NCBI GenBank assembly: GCA_035948135.1
Contig: DASZJL010000092.1
Span: 1 to 28,870 of the forward strand
Direction: 5' to 3'
DNA length: 28,870 nucleotides
Source: CADDZP01 sp035948135
Lineage (GTDB): Bacteria > Actinomycetota > Acidimicrobiia > Acidimicrobiales > AC-14
Under the pieces are notes generated by a model. That model did not search any database. It saw only the letters and a list, made by a program, of their open reading frames with translations, and was not told where the DNA came from. Each line of letters begins with the position of its first letter. Within the stretch, counting starts at the first letter, position 1. Shown here piece after piece: positions 14,077-22,157 of the stretch. The translations under genes and the position numbers were made by a program.

Positions 14077-14264
14077 TTCGACTCCCAGAAGTCGCACACC
14101 GTCGACGAGCTCAACCACTCGTCCTGTCCGTCGACGAACACCCACACCCGGTCGTTGCCCGCGAACACGAGCTGACAGTCATCGATCCGCGTCCCATCCG
14201 TCAGTGAGATGCCGACCTGACGTCCCTCGAGCCCGACGAGCTCGTGGAGCCGCTTCCGAGTCAT
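14073..14264 (-). CDS. Small SH3/Sm-like hypothetical protein
   Basis: 63 residues from the ATG at 14264, chosen because GGAGG lies 7 bases upstream. Longer readings (ATG at 14270 or 14375) lack as good a site. The sequence LVGLEGRQVGISLTDGTRID followed by hydrophobic strands (DCQLVFAGNDRVWVFVDGQD) looks like a five-stranded SH3/Sm-type barrel with an Sm1-like DGT turn, but I do not recognise a named family. It contains two cysteines. Its TAG stop and that of convergent sufC are the two strands of one CTAG, giving a 4-base overlap. A role near Fe-S assembly would be speculation. Confidence 0.65.
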   Translation of the reverse strand: MTRKRLHELVGLEGRQVGISLTDGTRIDDCQLVFAGNDRVWVFVDGQDEWLSSSTVCDFWESN

Positions 14265-14374
14265 CCCCATCCCTCCCCTGGAGGCTCCCGGCTCGGGCTC
14301 AACCGGCGCGTTCGCACGTTCCTTCGGGATCGGGACGCTCTCTCCTGCCCAGGTTCGCGAATTGGACACGGTCA

Positions 14375-14394
14375 TTGCCCGACAATTCGGGCAA
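14375..14394. terminator. Perfect hairpin after the L,D-transpeptidase gene
   Basis: TTGCCCGA (14375-14382) and TCGGGCAA (14387-14394) form a perfect 8-bp stem with a 4-base loop. It lies 16 bases after the minus-strand transpeptidase stop and upstream of the small minus-strand gene. No T-run follows, so it is a terminator-like structure rather than a classic intrinsic terminator. Confidence 0.5.
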
Positions 14395-14410
14395 AGCCGG
14401 TCAATATCCT

Positions 14411-15391
14411 CTAGAGAACGCTTGGAGCAGTGGTCGTCGTCGACGACGTCGTGGTGGTCTCGGACGGGGGCGGCGGCGCCGTGGTGGGCGGCGGGTTCGC
14501 CGGAGGTGTGCCGTCGGGCGCCGGTTGGTTGAACGGCACCGGAGCGGTCGGGCCGTTCTTCACGTAGACGGGCGTGCCGTTCGGCACCTTGGACGGGAAC
14601 CACGCGGCCTCGAACATGGGGATGCGAACGCACCCGTGGGACGCGGGGTACGCGGGGACCGACAGTGAGCCGTGAATGGCGATGCCCCCGTTGAAGTAGA
14701 GCGGGTTGTAGAGGCGCCCGAGTCTGCTCGTCTGCCACCCGCTCTGGCGCTGGAACACGTGGAACGAGCCGGCCGGCGTCACCGCGCGGTCGCACCCGCC
14801 GTCGACGCAGTAACGCCCGCCGAAGCCGGTCGACACCGGGAGGATGCGCCAGAGGGCATCGCCCTGATACAGGAACAGCACCTGGCGCCCGACGTCGATC
14901 TCGACACGCCCCGGGCCGCCGCCGGGCACGAGCGACGGCGGGTCCGTGGCTGTCTGCAGGGCGGCGATGACGTCGTCGGTGGCGCGGCTGCTGCGCGCCA
15001 TGCCCGTCACCTTCTGGAAGGCGACGACGGCGAACGCCGTGCTCGAGTCGAAGACGCCGTCGATGGGGCCTGGGTCGTAGTGCAGCGCCACCAAACGCTG
15101 CTCGAGGGCCAGCACCTCCGGGCCGCGCGACCCGACGCCCAAGCCGGGGGGCGGGGGCGCCGGCGGCGCGGGCGCGCGACTCACCTGGGTGTGCGGAGCA
15201 GCGGCCGTCGCCGTCGTCGTCCCCGGCGTCGGCGGCGGTGTGGCTGCCGATGTGGGTTCGGGGACCGTCGTGGTCGTCGTCGGGACGGTCGCAGCCGTCG
15301 TCGTCAGCGACGTGTCCTGGCGCACCGACCAGACCGCCGCCGTCACCACTGCGACGACGACGCACAGCAACACGATCCGCCGCGCCAGCAC
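14411..15391 (-). CDS. Exported L,D-transpeptidase (YkuD) with peptidoglycan-binding domain
   Basis: 326 residues from a GTG. Residues 5-21 are a hydrophobic signal anchor. Then comes a Thr/Pro/Ala-rich linker to about residue 82, a peptidoglycan-binding-1 domain (85-148: GSRGPEVLALEQRLVALHYD), and a YkuD catalytic domain (162-278) with H240 in IAIHGS and the nucleophile C254 in SHGCVRIP. The C-terminal 45 residues are again Pro/Thr-rich. The enzyme acts outside the membrane, forming 3-3 cross-links between diaminopimelate residues or attaching proteins to peptidoglycan. A pair of cysteines (C195, C200) precedes the active site. The gene has its own predicted leaderless promoter. Confidence 0.93.
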   Translation of the reverse strand: MLARRIVLLCVVVAVVTAAVWSVRQDTSLTTTAATVPTTTTTVPEPTSAATPPPTPGTTTATAAAPHTQVSRAPAPPAPPPPGLGVGSRGPEVLALEQRLVALHYDPGPIDGVFDSSTAFAVVAFQKVTGMARSSRATDDVIAALQTATDPPSLVPGGGPGRVEIDVGRQVLFLYQGDALWRILPVSTGFGGRYCVDGGCDRAVTPAGSFHVFQRQSGWQTSRLGRLYNPLYFNGGIAIHGSLSVPAYPASHGCVRIPMFEAAWFPSKVPNGTPVYVKNGPTAPVPFNQPAPDGTPPANPPPTTAPPPPSETTTTSSTTTTAPSVL

Positions 15392-15397
15392 GGCCTC

Positions 15398-15403
15398 AGT
15401 ATG
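15398..15403 (-). promoter_or_regulatory. -10 box of a predicted leaderless promoter (L,D-transpeptidase)
   Basis: CATACT on the minus strand is followed by 6 bases and the GTG at 15391, without a Shine-Dalgarno. The two most conserved -10 positions (A2, T6) are present. Confidence 0.42.
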
Positions 15404-15453
15404 CCTGCTCGACGGTCGTTAGGATCTGGCCGCTTCTGACAAGGGGGTTCGTC

Positions 15454-16629
15454 GTGCGCTTCTTCAGCTTCCACCTGATGCCGTACTCGAACCTGCCGGC
15501 CGACTACGACGGCCCGGCGTGGGTGACGGTTCCCAACGAGTTCTACGACCCTCGTCTTGGCACCGAGCTCTACAACCGGTATCTCGACGAGCTCATCTAT
15601 GCCGAAGAAGTGGGCTTCGACGGTGTGTGCGTGAACGAGCACCACCAGAACGCCTACGGCAACATGCCGTCGCCGAACCTCATCGCTTCGATCCTCGCCC
15701 GTCAGACGTCACGGGTCCGCATCGCCGTGGTCGGCAATGCGCTGCCGCTGTACGACCCGCCGACGCGGGTGGCCGAAGAGTTCGCCATGATCGACGTCAT
15801 CAGCGGCGGGCGCCTGATCGCCGGCATGGTCGTCGGCGGAGGTCCCGAGTACTACTCGTTCTCCATCAACCCGGCCGACGCGCGGGAGCGGTTCCAGGAG
15901 GCCCACGACCTGATTCTCAGGGCGTGGACCGAGCCCGGGCCCTTCGAGTTCATCGGCAAGCACTTCCGCATCCGCTACGTGAATCCGTGGCCCCGGCCCA
16001 TGCAGCAGCCCCATCCCGAGATCTGGATCCCCGGCGCCGGCTCGCTGGAGACCGTGGAGTTCGTCGCCCGCCACCACTACGCGTACATGGGCATCCCGTA
16101 CTTTCCGATCTCCGTGTTCGAGCGCATGTTCCGCATGTTCCGCGACGCGTGCGACGCCGAGGGCTACCAGGCCGACCCGCTGCAGCAGGGCTGGTTGGTG
16201 CCGATCTATGTCGCCGAGACCGACGAGCAGGCCCGCCGCGAGTACGAGGAGCACCTCTGGTACTTCGTGAAGCGCTTGTTGCCGGGAATCACGATCCAGC
16301 CGCCCGGCTACACGTCGGTGCGCTCGCTCGGCAACATCCTGAAAAGCTCGGGCTCGTTCATGCTCAACGTGGAGACGTGGGATCAGATCGTCGACGGCCA
16401 GTACGCCATCGTGGGCTCACCCGAGACCGTCACCGACCTGCTGATCGAGAATCTCAGCCGGCTCGGCACCGGCAACCTGCTCGGCCTGTTCCAGCTGGGC
16501 ACGCTGCCCCACGACCTGACCAAGAAGAACCTTGCGTTGTTCGCCGAGCAGGTGATGCCGAAGCTGCGGGCCGAGTTCCCCGAGGACCAGCCCGTGTTCC
16601 GCCCGTCGGCCACCGGGCAGGTGGCGTAG
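15454..16629 (+). CDS. LLM class (luciferase-like) flavin-dependent oxidoreductase
   Basis: 391 residues from the GTG at 15454, which has AAGGGGG 6 bases upstream; longer open frame upstream crosses the divergent promoter. A bacterial-luciferase-like TIM barrel: YAEEVGFDGVCVNEHHQNAY near residue 50 (the EHH substrate/flavin block), NALPLYDPPTRVAEEFAMID, and SGGRLIAGMVVGGGPEYY. Members use reduced FMN or F420 for monooxygenation or hydride transfer on alkanals, amines, terpenes or xenobiotics. The gene immediately downstream encodes an alpha/beta hydrolase starting right after the stop, so a two-step oxidation-hydrolysis route is likely. The substrate is unknown. Confidence 0.92.
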   Translation: MRFFSFHLMPYSNLPADYDGPAWVTVPNEFYDPRLGTELYNRYLDELIYAEEVGFDGVCVNEHHQNAYGNMPSPNLIASILARQTSRVRIAVVGNALPLYDPPTRVAEEFAMIDVISGGRLIAGMVVGGGPEYYSFSINPADARERFQEAHDLILRAWTEPGPFEFIGKHFRIRYVNPWPRPMQQPHPEIWIPGAGSLETVEFVARHHYAYMGIPYFPISVFERMFRMFRDACDAEGYQADPLQQGWLVPIYVAETDEQARREYEEHLWYFVKRLLPGITIQPPGYTSVRSLGNILKSSGSFMLNVETWDQIVDGQYAIVGSPETVTDLLIENLSRLGTGNLLGLFQLGTLPHDLTKKNLALFAEQVMPKLRAEFPEDQPVFRPSATGQVA

Positions 16630-17439
16630 ATGGGGACGCTCGCCGAGGAGTACATCGAGACCGACGTTGGCAAGGTGCAGCTGTTCCGGGGCGGCGACGG
16701 GCCTCCGCTCGTCTACTTCCACTCGGCCGCGGGCGAGGCCGTCAATCCCACCGCCGAGCAGCTGGCCGATTCGTTCGCGGTCGTGGCGCCGGTGTTTCCG
16801 GGATTCGGGGAGTCCGAAGGCATCGAAAACATCGACGACATGGAGGACGCCACCTTCCACCACCTCGACCTGTTCGACCGCCTGGGCTTTTCCTCTGTGC
16901 CCGTCGTCGGCCTGTCCTTGGGTGGTTGGATGGCGGCCGAACTGGCGACGCGCTATCCCGAGCGCGTCTCCAAGATGGTGCTCGTCAATCCGGTCGGCCT
17001 CTACATCGACGGTCAGCCGGTCAAGGAGATCTTCGGCCGCACGCCCGCCGAGCTGGCCGAGGACATGTTCGCCGACCAGAGCCATCCGATGGCCCAGATG
17101 ATGCACATGCTCTCCGAGTTCCGCGGCGACGTCGGCCAACAGATCGAGGTGCCGATGGAGCTGGTGCTGCCGATCTGGAAGTCGATGTCGGCCACCGCCA
17201 AGCTCGGCTGGGACCCGTACCTGCACAATCCCAAGCTTCGCCGGCGCCTGCACCGCGTCACGGCGCCGACGCTCGTGATCCACGGCGCCCAGGACACGCT
17301 GGCCCCGAAGGCCATCTCGGAGGCGTACGCAGCCGAGATCCCCGACGCCCGCCTTGTCGACGTCGACGGCGGCGCCCACCTCGCCACCCTCGAGAAGCCC
17401 AACGAGATCGCGGCACTCGTCCGAGAGTTCATCAGCTGA
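16630..17439 (+). CDS. Alpha/beta fold hydrolase
   Basis: 269 residues. The catalytic triad is readable: serine in the nucleophile elbow GLSLGG (94-99), aspartate in HGAQDTLAP and histidine in GGAHLATLEKP near the C-terminus. The oxyanion-hole region is YFHSAAGEA rather than the commoner HG-type. It starts directly after the oxidoreductase stop with no spacer, so the two form an operon. It would hydrolyse an ester, lactone or C-C bond, plausibly the product of the upstream flavin enzyme (inference). Nothing marks an export signal, so it acts in the cytoplasm. Confidence 0.92.
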   Translation: MGTLAEEYIETDVGKVQLFRGGDGPPLVYFHSAAGEAVNPTAEQLADSFAVVAPVFPGFGESEGIENIDDMEDATFHHLDLFDRLGFSSVPVVGLSLGGWMAAELATRYPERVSKMVLVNPVGLYIDGQPVKEIFGRTPAELAEDMFADQSHPMAQMMHMLSEFRGDVGQQIEVPMELVLPIWKSMSATAKLGWDPYLHNPKLRRRLHRVTAPTLVIHGAQDTLAPKAISEAYAAEIPDARLVDVDGGAHLATLEKPNEIAALVREFIS

Positions 17440-17472
17440 CCGACGCCTCGAAGTAGGCCTTCAGTGGCGGTT

Positions 17473-18018
17473 CTAGCTGGCGTCGAGCGCGGTGTCGGTG
17501 TGGTCGGCCAGCGCCAAGACGGCGATCACCGGAGTCACGGCTGCTCCGAGTGCAACACCGAGGACCATCTTGTAGACGACGAACTCGGTCGGACTCATGC
17601 TGCCGAGCTGGGCGACCGCCAAGACGGCGATGACGATGGGGGACAAGAGGGCCGCGGTGACGGCGCCAAGGACGGCGCCACGGCGAAGGCGTCCGTGCGC
17701 AAGCCGCCGCGGTACCGCAAGCGCCTCAAGGCGCGGGAGTCGCCCACCACGGACCTGAGCCCACACGGCAGTGGTGCAGGTGGCGCAGGTGAAGAACGGC
17801 AGAAAGAAAAGCGTGCCCAGGGAGTCGGTCATCACGTTCGTCTTGCCCGGGCCCGGCAGGCCCCAGATGGGGACGGCGTGCTGGCTTCGGATGCTGAACC
17901 AGGCGATGAGGCCGTTGATGGCCAGGTTCACGAAAGCGGTGATCAGCAGGGCGTTGATGAGGATCCAGCGGCGGTGCTGGGGGTGTAAGCCGCGCCATCC
18001 GATCGTCGTCGAAGCCAT
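17473..18018 (-). CDS. Four-helix integral membrane protein of unknown function
   Basis: 181 residues from the ATG at 18018, fixed by AGGAGG 6 bases upstream. Four predicted membrane helices at about 18-43, 64-87, 113-137 and 145-170. The loop between helices 2 and 3 is strongly basic (RGGRLPRLEALAVPRRLAHG), so it probably faces the cytoplasm. Between helices 1 and 2 is IWGLPGPGKTNV; this looks like a P-loop but lies at the membrane and lacks the rest of an NTPase. Two cysteines sit in helix 2 (FFTCATCTT). I do not recognise the family. It is convergent with the hydrolase gene and lies downstream of the aldo/keto reductase on the same strand, 83 bases apart. Confidence 0.8.
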   Translation of the reverse strand: MASTTIGWRGLHPQHRRWILINALLITAFVNLAINGLIAWFSIRSQHAVPIWGLPGPGKTNVMTDSLGTLFFLPFFTCATCTTAVWAQVRGGRLPRLEALAVPRRLAHGRLRRGAVLGAVTAALLSPIVIAVLAVAQLGSMSPTEFVVYKMVLGVALGAAVTPVIAVLALADHTDTALDAS

Positions 18019-18101
18019 CGCTCGCCTCCTGCCGGCGGTCGGTAGTTCGTCAGCCAGGTCGGTTTGTCCTGCCGGGTACCAGGGGCGCCCGACGCCATGC
18101 T

Positions 18102-19100
18102 CTACGGCGACTCGACCTTGACCCAACGCATGTCGGGGTAGCGGTCACCCGCCGCGGCTCCGGGAGGGAGAATCTCGTCGAGGCGCGTCATGTCCGCTTC
18201 TGACAGCCCGACGTCGACGGCGGCCACGTTCTCCTCGAGGTAGGTGCGGCGCTTGGTGCCGGGGATGGGCACGACGTCGTCGCCCTGTGCCTGCACCCAC
18301 GCCAGCGCCAGCTGCCCCGCGGTGATGCCCTTCTCGTCGGCCATGGCGCGTACGGCGTCGACGAGCTTCAGGTTCTTGGCGAAGTTCTCGCCCTGGAACC
18401 GCGGCTGGGTGCGGCGAAAGTCGTCGTCGTCGAAGTCGTCGGGGCTCTTGATCTGACCGGTGAGGAAGCCACGACCGAGCGGGCTGTACGGCACCAGGCC
18501 GATGCCCAGCTCCCGCGCCACAGGCACGACGTCGGCTTCCAGGTCCCGAGACCACAGCGACCATTCGCTCTGCAGGGCGGAGATGGGGTGGGTGCCGTGG
18601 GCCCGGCGGATGGTCTCGGGCCCGGCCTCGGACAGACCGAGGAACCGAACCTTGCCCGACTGCACGAGCTCGGCCATCGCACCCACCGTCTCCTCGATCG
18701 GCACCTTCGGGTCGACGCGGTGCTGGTAGTAGAGGTCGACGTGGTCGACACCGAGACGCTGCAGTGACGCGTCGATGCATGACCGTACGTACTCGGGCCT
18801 GCCGTTGACACTCCGCCGGCGGGGGTCGTCGGGGTCACGCACGATGCCGAACTTGGTGGCCAGCACGACCTCGTCACGGCGGCCCTTGACGGCCGAGCCG
18901 ACCAGCTCCTCGTTCGTGTGCGGTCCGTACATGTCCGCCGTGTCGAGGAAGTCGACGCCGAGGTCGAGGGCCCGATGGATGGTGGCGACCGACTCGTCGC
19001 GGTCGCCGGCCCCGTAGGCATCGCTCATGCCCATGCAGCCCAGGCCCTGCGCCGACACGGTCAGGCCCTGCGCCCCGAGGGATCGGTTGGGAATAGTCAT
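18102..19100 (-). CDS. Aldo/keto reductase
   Basis: 332 residues, TIM-barrel AKR of the YhdN/AKR13-like type. The catalytic tetrad is D53, Y58 (DFLDTADMYGPHTNEE), K83 (VLATKFG) and H127 (LYYQHRVDP). NADPH-binding residues are in the C-terminal PIPGTKRRTYLEEN. It would reduce aldehydes or ketones with NADPH in the cytoplasm. It is divergent from the TetR gene across a strong operator, so the TetR protein probably controls both this reductase and the exporter. The ATG has no Shine-Dalgarno but lies 6 bases behind TACCAT, predicting a leaderless mRNA. Confidence 0.94.
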   Translation of the reverse strand: MTIPNRSLGAQGLTVSAQGLGCMGMSDAYGAGDRDESVATIHRALDLGVDFLDTADMYGPHTNEELVGSAVKGRRDEVVLATKFGIVRDPDDPRRRSVNGRPEYVRSCIDASLQRLGVDHVDLYYQHRVDPKVPIEETVGAMAELVQSGKVRFLGLSEAGPETIRRAHGTHPISALQSEWSLWSRDLEADVVPVARELGIGLVPYSPLGRGFLTGQIKSPDDFDDDDFRRTQPRFQGENFAKNLKLVDAVRAMADEKGITAGQLALAWVQAQGDDVVPIPGTKRRTYLEENVAAVDVGLSEADMTRLDEILPPGAAAGDRYPDMRWVKVESP

Positions 19101-19106
19101 GGCCCC

Positions 19107-19112
19107 ATGGTA
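19107..19112 (-). promoter_or_regulatory. -10 box of a predicted leaderless promoter (aldo/keto reductase)
   Basis: TACCAT on the minus strand, 6 bases before the ATG at 19100. It is the same hexamer and spacing as at the crotonase gene, and directly adjoins the TetR operator. Confidence 0.52.
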
Positions 19113-19141
19113 CGTTTACGAAACGAAATGGAGTCGTTTCG
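19113..19141. promoter_or_regulatory. TetR operator between aldo/keto reductase and TetR genes
   Basis: CGAAACGA (19119-19126) and TCGTTTCG (19134-19141) are perfect 8-base inverted arms around 7 bases. A further CGTTT at 19113-19117 forms a second dyad with AAACG at 19121-19125. The array lies between the reductase -10 box and the TetR TTG start, the classic position for a divergent autoregulated TetR operator. Confidence 0.75.
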
Positions 19142-19144
19142 AAA

Positions 19145-19747
19145 TTGACCGCTGACACCGCCGCCGCTTCCACCACCGCCACCCGAGGACGTCCCCGGAG
19201 CGCCGAGGCCGACGCCGCCATCGAGCAGGCGACGGTCGATCTGCTCGCCACCGAGGGGTACGCCAACCTCACGATGTCGGGCGTCGCCCACCGGGCGGGC
19301 GTGTCGACAGCCACCCTCTACCGCCGGTGGAGCTCGAAGCTCGAGTTGGTGGTCGACGTGCTGGCGGAGCGAGCCGAGCAGTACCCGGTGCCTGACACCG
19401 GCACCCTCGAGGGCGACTGCCGGGCGATCCTCGAGAACCTGGTCGACAAGGCCCGCACGACGCAGAGCACGCCGCTCATGGCCGGCCTCGTCGGCGAGAT
19501 CGGCCGCAACCCCGAGCTGGCAACGGCCCTCAGGGCCAACCTGATCGGTCCCCGCCGGGAAGCGCTCTTCGAGGTGTTCCGGCGGGCCAAGACCCGCGGC
19601 GAGCTGGCGTCCGGTGTCGACATCGGCGTCGCCTCCGACCTTCTCTTCGGCCCCTTCTATCACCGGCTGCTGTTCACCGGTGAGCCCGTCACGCCACGCG
19701 TCGCCGACAAGCTCTGCGACCTCGTCCTCAAGGCAGTATCCGCATGA
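19145..19747 (+). CDS. TetR family transcriptional regulator
   Basis: 200 residues. The N-terminal helix-turn-helix reads TMSGVAHRAGVSTATLYRRW, followed by SSKLELVVDVL. The C-terminal ligand-binding domain (about 75-200) resembles TetR_C_16/AcrR-like domains. The start is a TTG at 19145, three bases past the operator; no in-frame ATG or GTG lies between it and the operator, so the call depends on TTG use. The ATGA overlap with the downstream exporter couples the two. The likely role is repression of itself, the exporter and the divergent reductase until a toxic small molecule binds. Confidence 0.92.
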   Translation: MTADTAAASTTATRGRPRSAEADAAIEQATVDLLATEGYANLTMSGVAHRAGVSTATLYRRWSSKLELVVDVLAERAEQYPVPDTGTLEGDCRAILENLVDKARTTQSTPLMAGLVGEIGRNPELATALRANLIGPRREALFEVFRRAKTRGELASGVDIGVASDLLFGPFYHRLLFTGEPVTPRVADKLCDLVLKAVSA

Positions 19748-21330
19748 ATCTCACGCATCGCCAGGTCCAGGTGGTCTTCATCGGGCTCATGGCCGGCATG
19801 CTGCTGGCGGCGCTCGACCAGACCATCGTGGCCACCGCGCTGCCGACGATCGTCGGCGACCTCGGTGGCCTGAGTCAGCTGTCCTGGGTGGTCACCGCGT
19901 ACATCCTCACGTCGACGGTCTCAGTTCCGCTGTGGGGAAAGATCAGCGACCTCCTCGGCCGCAAGCGCGTCTTCCAGGCCGCGATCCTGATCTTCCTCGT
20001 GGGCTCGGCGCTGTCGGGTCTGTCGCAGAACATGGCGCAGCTCATCGCCTTCCGGGCCCTGCAAGGTGTCGGCGCCGGCGGGCTGCTGGCCTGCGCGCAG
20101 GCGATCATCGGTGACATCGTCTCGCCGCGCGATCGCGGCAAGTACCAGGGCTACCTCGGTGCCGTGTTCGCCTTCGCCAGTGTGGTCGGCCCGCTCCTCG
20201 GCGGCTTCTTCGTCGACCATCTGTCGTGGCGCTGGGTCTTCTACATCAACATCCCCATCGGGGTCGTCGCCCTCGTGATCACCTCGGCCGTGCTCAACCT
20301 GCCGTTCAAGCGCATCGAGCACCGCATCGACTACTGGGGTGCGGCCCTCGTGATGCTGGCCGCCAGCTCACTGATCCTCGTCACCGTGTGGGGCGGTAGC
20401 GAGTACCCGTGGGCCTCGCCGCAGATCGTCGCCCTGGCCGCGGTGGGCGTCGTCTCCCTCATCGCCTTCCTCGTGGTCGAGGGCAGGGTCGAGGAGCCGC
20501 TGATCCCGCTCCGGCTGTGGCGCAATCCCGTGTTCAGCGTGGCGACCGGTCTCGAGTTCCTCGTCGGCTTCGCCATGTTCGGCGCGATCATCTTCCTCCC
20601 CTTGTATCTGCAGACCGTGGGCCACGCCACCGCCACCAACTCGGGGCTGCTGATCCTGCCGCTCATGGTCGGCCTCATGATCGCCTCGATCCTCTCGGGC
20701 CGGTTCATCACCCGCACCGGTCGCTACAAGGTGTTCCCGGTGACCGGCACGGCGATGATGGCGGTCGGCCTCTATCTCCTGTCGACGATGGGACTGGGAA
20801 CGTCGCGGGTCCTCTCGTCGGCGTACATGCTGATTCTCGGCGCGGGCATGGGCATGATCGTCCAGGTCATGGTTCTTGCGGTGCAGAACGCCGTTGAGCA
20901 CCGCGACCTGGGGACGGCGACGGGCGTGGAGACGTTCAGCCGGTCAATGGGCGCGTCGTTCGGCGTCGCCATGTACGGCGCCATCCTCACCAACCGCATG
21001 GCGTACTACCTGCCGAAGCTGGTGCCGGCCAGCGCGGCCGGCAAGATCAACGCCCAGACGCTCACTGCCAGCCCGGCAGCCATCAAGGCCCTCCCCGCGT
21101 CGATCCAGCACGGGGTGCTGCTCTCCCTCGCCCGCTCCATCCACGTCGTCTTCCTCTTCGGCGTGCCGTTGATGGTGATCGCCTTCTTCATCACCTGGCT
21201 GCTCAAAGAGGTGCCGCTTCGGGAGACCGCCCATCTCACGGTGCCGGTCGAGGAGGCGGGCGTCGAAGCCGCCGAAAGCGAAACCGTTGGCGGCGCCGCG
21301 GTCGTGCTCGCCGAGGTGGCCGAGGGGTAA
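19744..21330 (+). CDS. DHA2 (EmrB/QacA-type) MFS drug exporter
   Basis: 528 residues, consistent with 14 membrane helices. The DHA2 motif LDQTIVATALPTI follows helix 1, motif A is WGKISDLLGRKR (loop 2-3), and motif C-like ASVVGPLLGGFFVD marks an antiporter. A proton-driven exporter of hydrophobic drugs or toxins in the cytoplasmic membrane. The start codon overlaps the TetR stop (ATGA), so regulator and pump are co-translated. Its C-terminus is an acidic cytosolic tail rich in Glu/Ala/Val. It is convergent with the blue copper protein gene. Confidence 0.95.
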   Translation: MNLTHRQVQVVFIGLMAGMLLAALDQTIVATALPTIVGDLGGLSQLSWVVTAYILTSTVSVPLWGKISDLLGRKRVFQAAILIFLVGSALSGLSQNMAQLIAFRALQGVGAGGLLACAQAIIGDIVSPRDRGKYQGYLGAVFAFASVVGPLLGGFFVDHLSWRWVFYINIPIGVVALVITSAVLNLPFKRIEHRIDYWGAALVMLAASSLILVTVWGGSEYPWASPQIVALAAVGVVSLIAFLVVEGRVEEPLIPLRLWRNPVFSVATGLEFLVGFAMFGAIIFLPLYLQTVGHATATNSGLLILPLMVGLMIASILSGRFITRTGRYKVFPVTGTAMMAVGLYLLSTMGLGTSRVLSSAYMLILGAGMGMIVQVMVLAVQNAVEHRDLGTATGVETFSRSMGASFGVAMYGAILTNRMAYYLPKLVPASAAGKINAQTLTASPAAIKALPASIQHGVLLSLARSIHVVFLFGVPLMVIAFFITWLLKEVPLRETAHLTVPVEEAGVEAAESETVGGAAVVLAEVAEG

Positions 21331-21365
21331 CCGGTCCGACGGCGGGCACGCTGAAGCCTTCGAGG

Positions 21366-21447
21366 CCCCGAATCTCTCCAAGTCTGAAGTTGCACGACTC
21401 GAACGGGCACGAAGGGAGCGATCTCGAGGACTTGGAGAGGTTGGGGG
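21366..21447. repeat. Long imperfect inverted repeat in the convergent gap
   Basis: CTCTCCAAGTC (21374-21384) and GACTTGGAGAG (21429-21439) are perfect 11-base arms. Pairing continues outward through a wobble, two A-T pairs, one mismatch and CCCC/GGGG (21366-21369 with 21444-21447), giving arms of 19 bases around a 44-base loop. It lies between the 3' ends of the DHA2 exporter and the copper protein gene, so a bidirectional terminator or 3' end stabiliser is likely. No T-run is seen. Confidence 0.65.
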
Positions 21448-21448
21448 G

Positions 21449-22150
21449 TCAAGCAGGGCGACGGCGGCGTACCAAGAGGCCGCCGGCGGTTGCGCCGGCC
21501 ACGAGCACGACGGCGAAGGCAATGAGCCACAGGCTCACGCTGTCACGAGAGCTCGACGTCTTCTGGGCCGCGGGGAGGGCAACGCCTCCCCCGGCCGCCG
21601 CCGTAGTGGACGAGGTGGTTCCGGCGTCGGCGGCGGCCGGAGGGGCGATGGTGGTCGTCGGCGACGACGTCGTTGTGGTCGGCGCCGCGGTGGTCGCCGG
21701 CGCGGCTGTGGTGTGCGGCGCCGTTGCGGTCGCCGCCGCGGGAGCAGGCTGCGACGGGGCGGCGGGCCCAGGCGTGGGCGCAGGCGCAGGGGCGGGCGGC
21801 TGGGTTGCCGGCGGCGCCGCGCCCTGCACGACAACCGTTCCGGTCATCGAGGGGTGGATGTTGCAGTGGTAGGAGAACGAGCCCGCCTGTCCGAACGTGT
21901 GCGCGAAGGACTGGCCGGTGCTGAGGTTGCCGGAGTTGAAGCTGCTGTCGTCAGCCGTGACCGTGTGCTGTGTGTTCGCGTCGCGCATGGTCCACGTGAC
22001 GCTCTCGCCCACATTGATCGTCACGCTCTGAGGCTGGAAGCTGAAGTTCTGGATGCTGACCGCGCTGTTGGCGCCAGAAGCGGCCGGCGCGGCAACGACG
22101 ACAGCGGCGGCCGCGAGCGCGCACACGAGGACGCTGATCTTCCTTCGCAC
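21449..22150 (-). CDS. Surface-anchored blue copper (plastocyanin-like) protein
   Basis: 233 residues from the GTG at 22150. Residues 1-27 are a signal peptide (LVCALAAAAVVVAAPAASGA). Residues 28-110 are a cupredoxin domain with a complete type 1 copper set: H62 (NTQHTV), C96, H99 and M102 (YHCNIHPSM). Then comes an 85-residue Pro/Ala/Thr-rich linker and a C-terminal membrane helix (204-226) ending RRRRPA. So an electron carrier or copper binder tethered outside the membrane on a flexible stalk. The start lies 7 bases after the stop of the upstream MFS gene and its AGAGGG overlaps that junction, so the two form an operon. The redox partner is unknown. Confidence 0.9.
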   Translation of the reverse strand: MRRKISVLVCALAAAAVVVAAPAASGANSAVSIQNFSFQPQSVTINVGESVTWTMRDANTQHTVTADDSSFNSGNLSTGQSFAHTFGQAGSFSYHCNIHPSMTGTVVVQGAAPPATQPPAPAPAPTPGPAAPSQPAPAAATATAPHTTAAPATTAAPTTTTSSPTTTIAPPAAADAGTTSSTTAAAGGGVALPAAQKTSSSRDSVSLWLIAFAVVLVAGATAGGLLVRRRRPA

Positions 22151-22157
22151 GCCCTCT

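Noticed and set aside
15519..17456. Plus-strand open frame of about 645 codons crossing the LLM oxidoreductase and hydrolase genes
   Set aside because: Arg/Pro/Ala-rich frame-shifted reading of two genes that have all their family motifs in another frame.
17845..17880. P-loop NTPase motif (GLPGPGKT) in the four-helix membrane protein
   Set aside because: It lies in a loop between two membrane helices, and no Walker B or other NTPase element follows.
18064..18101. Possible small gene or promoter in the 83-base gap before the four-helix protein
   Set aside because: Apart from the AGGAGG ribosome site near 18025-18030, no convincing -10 box, dyad or coding frame is present.
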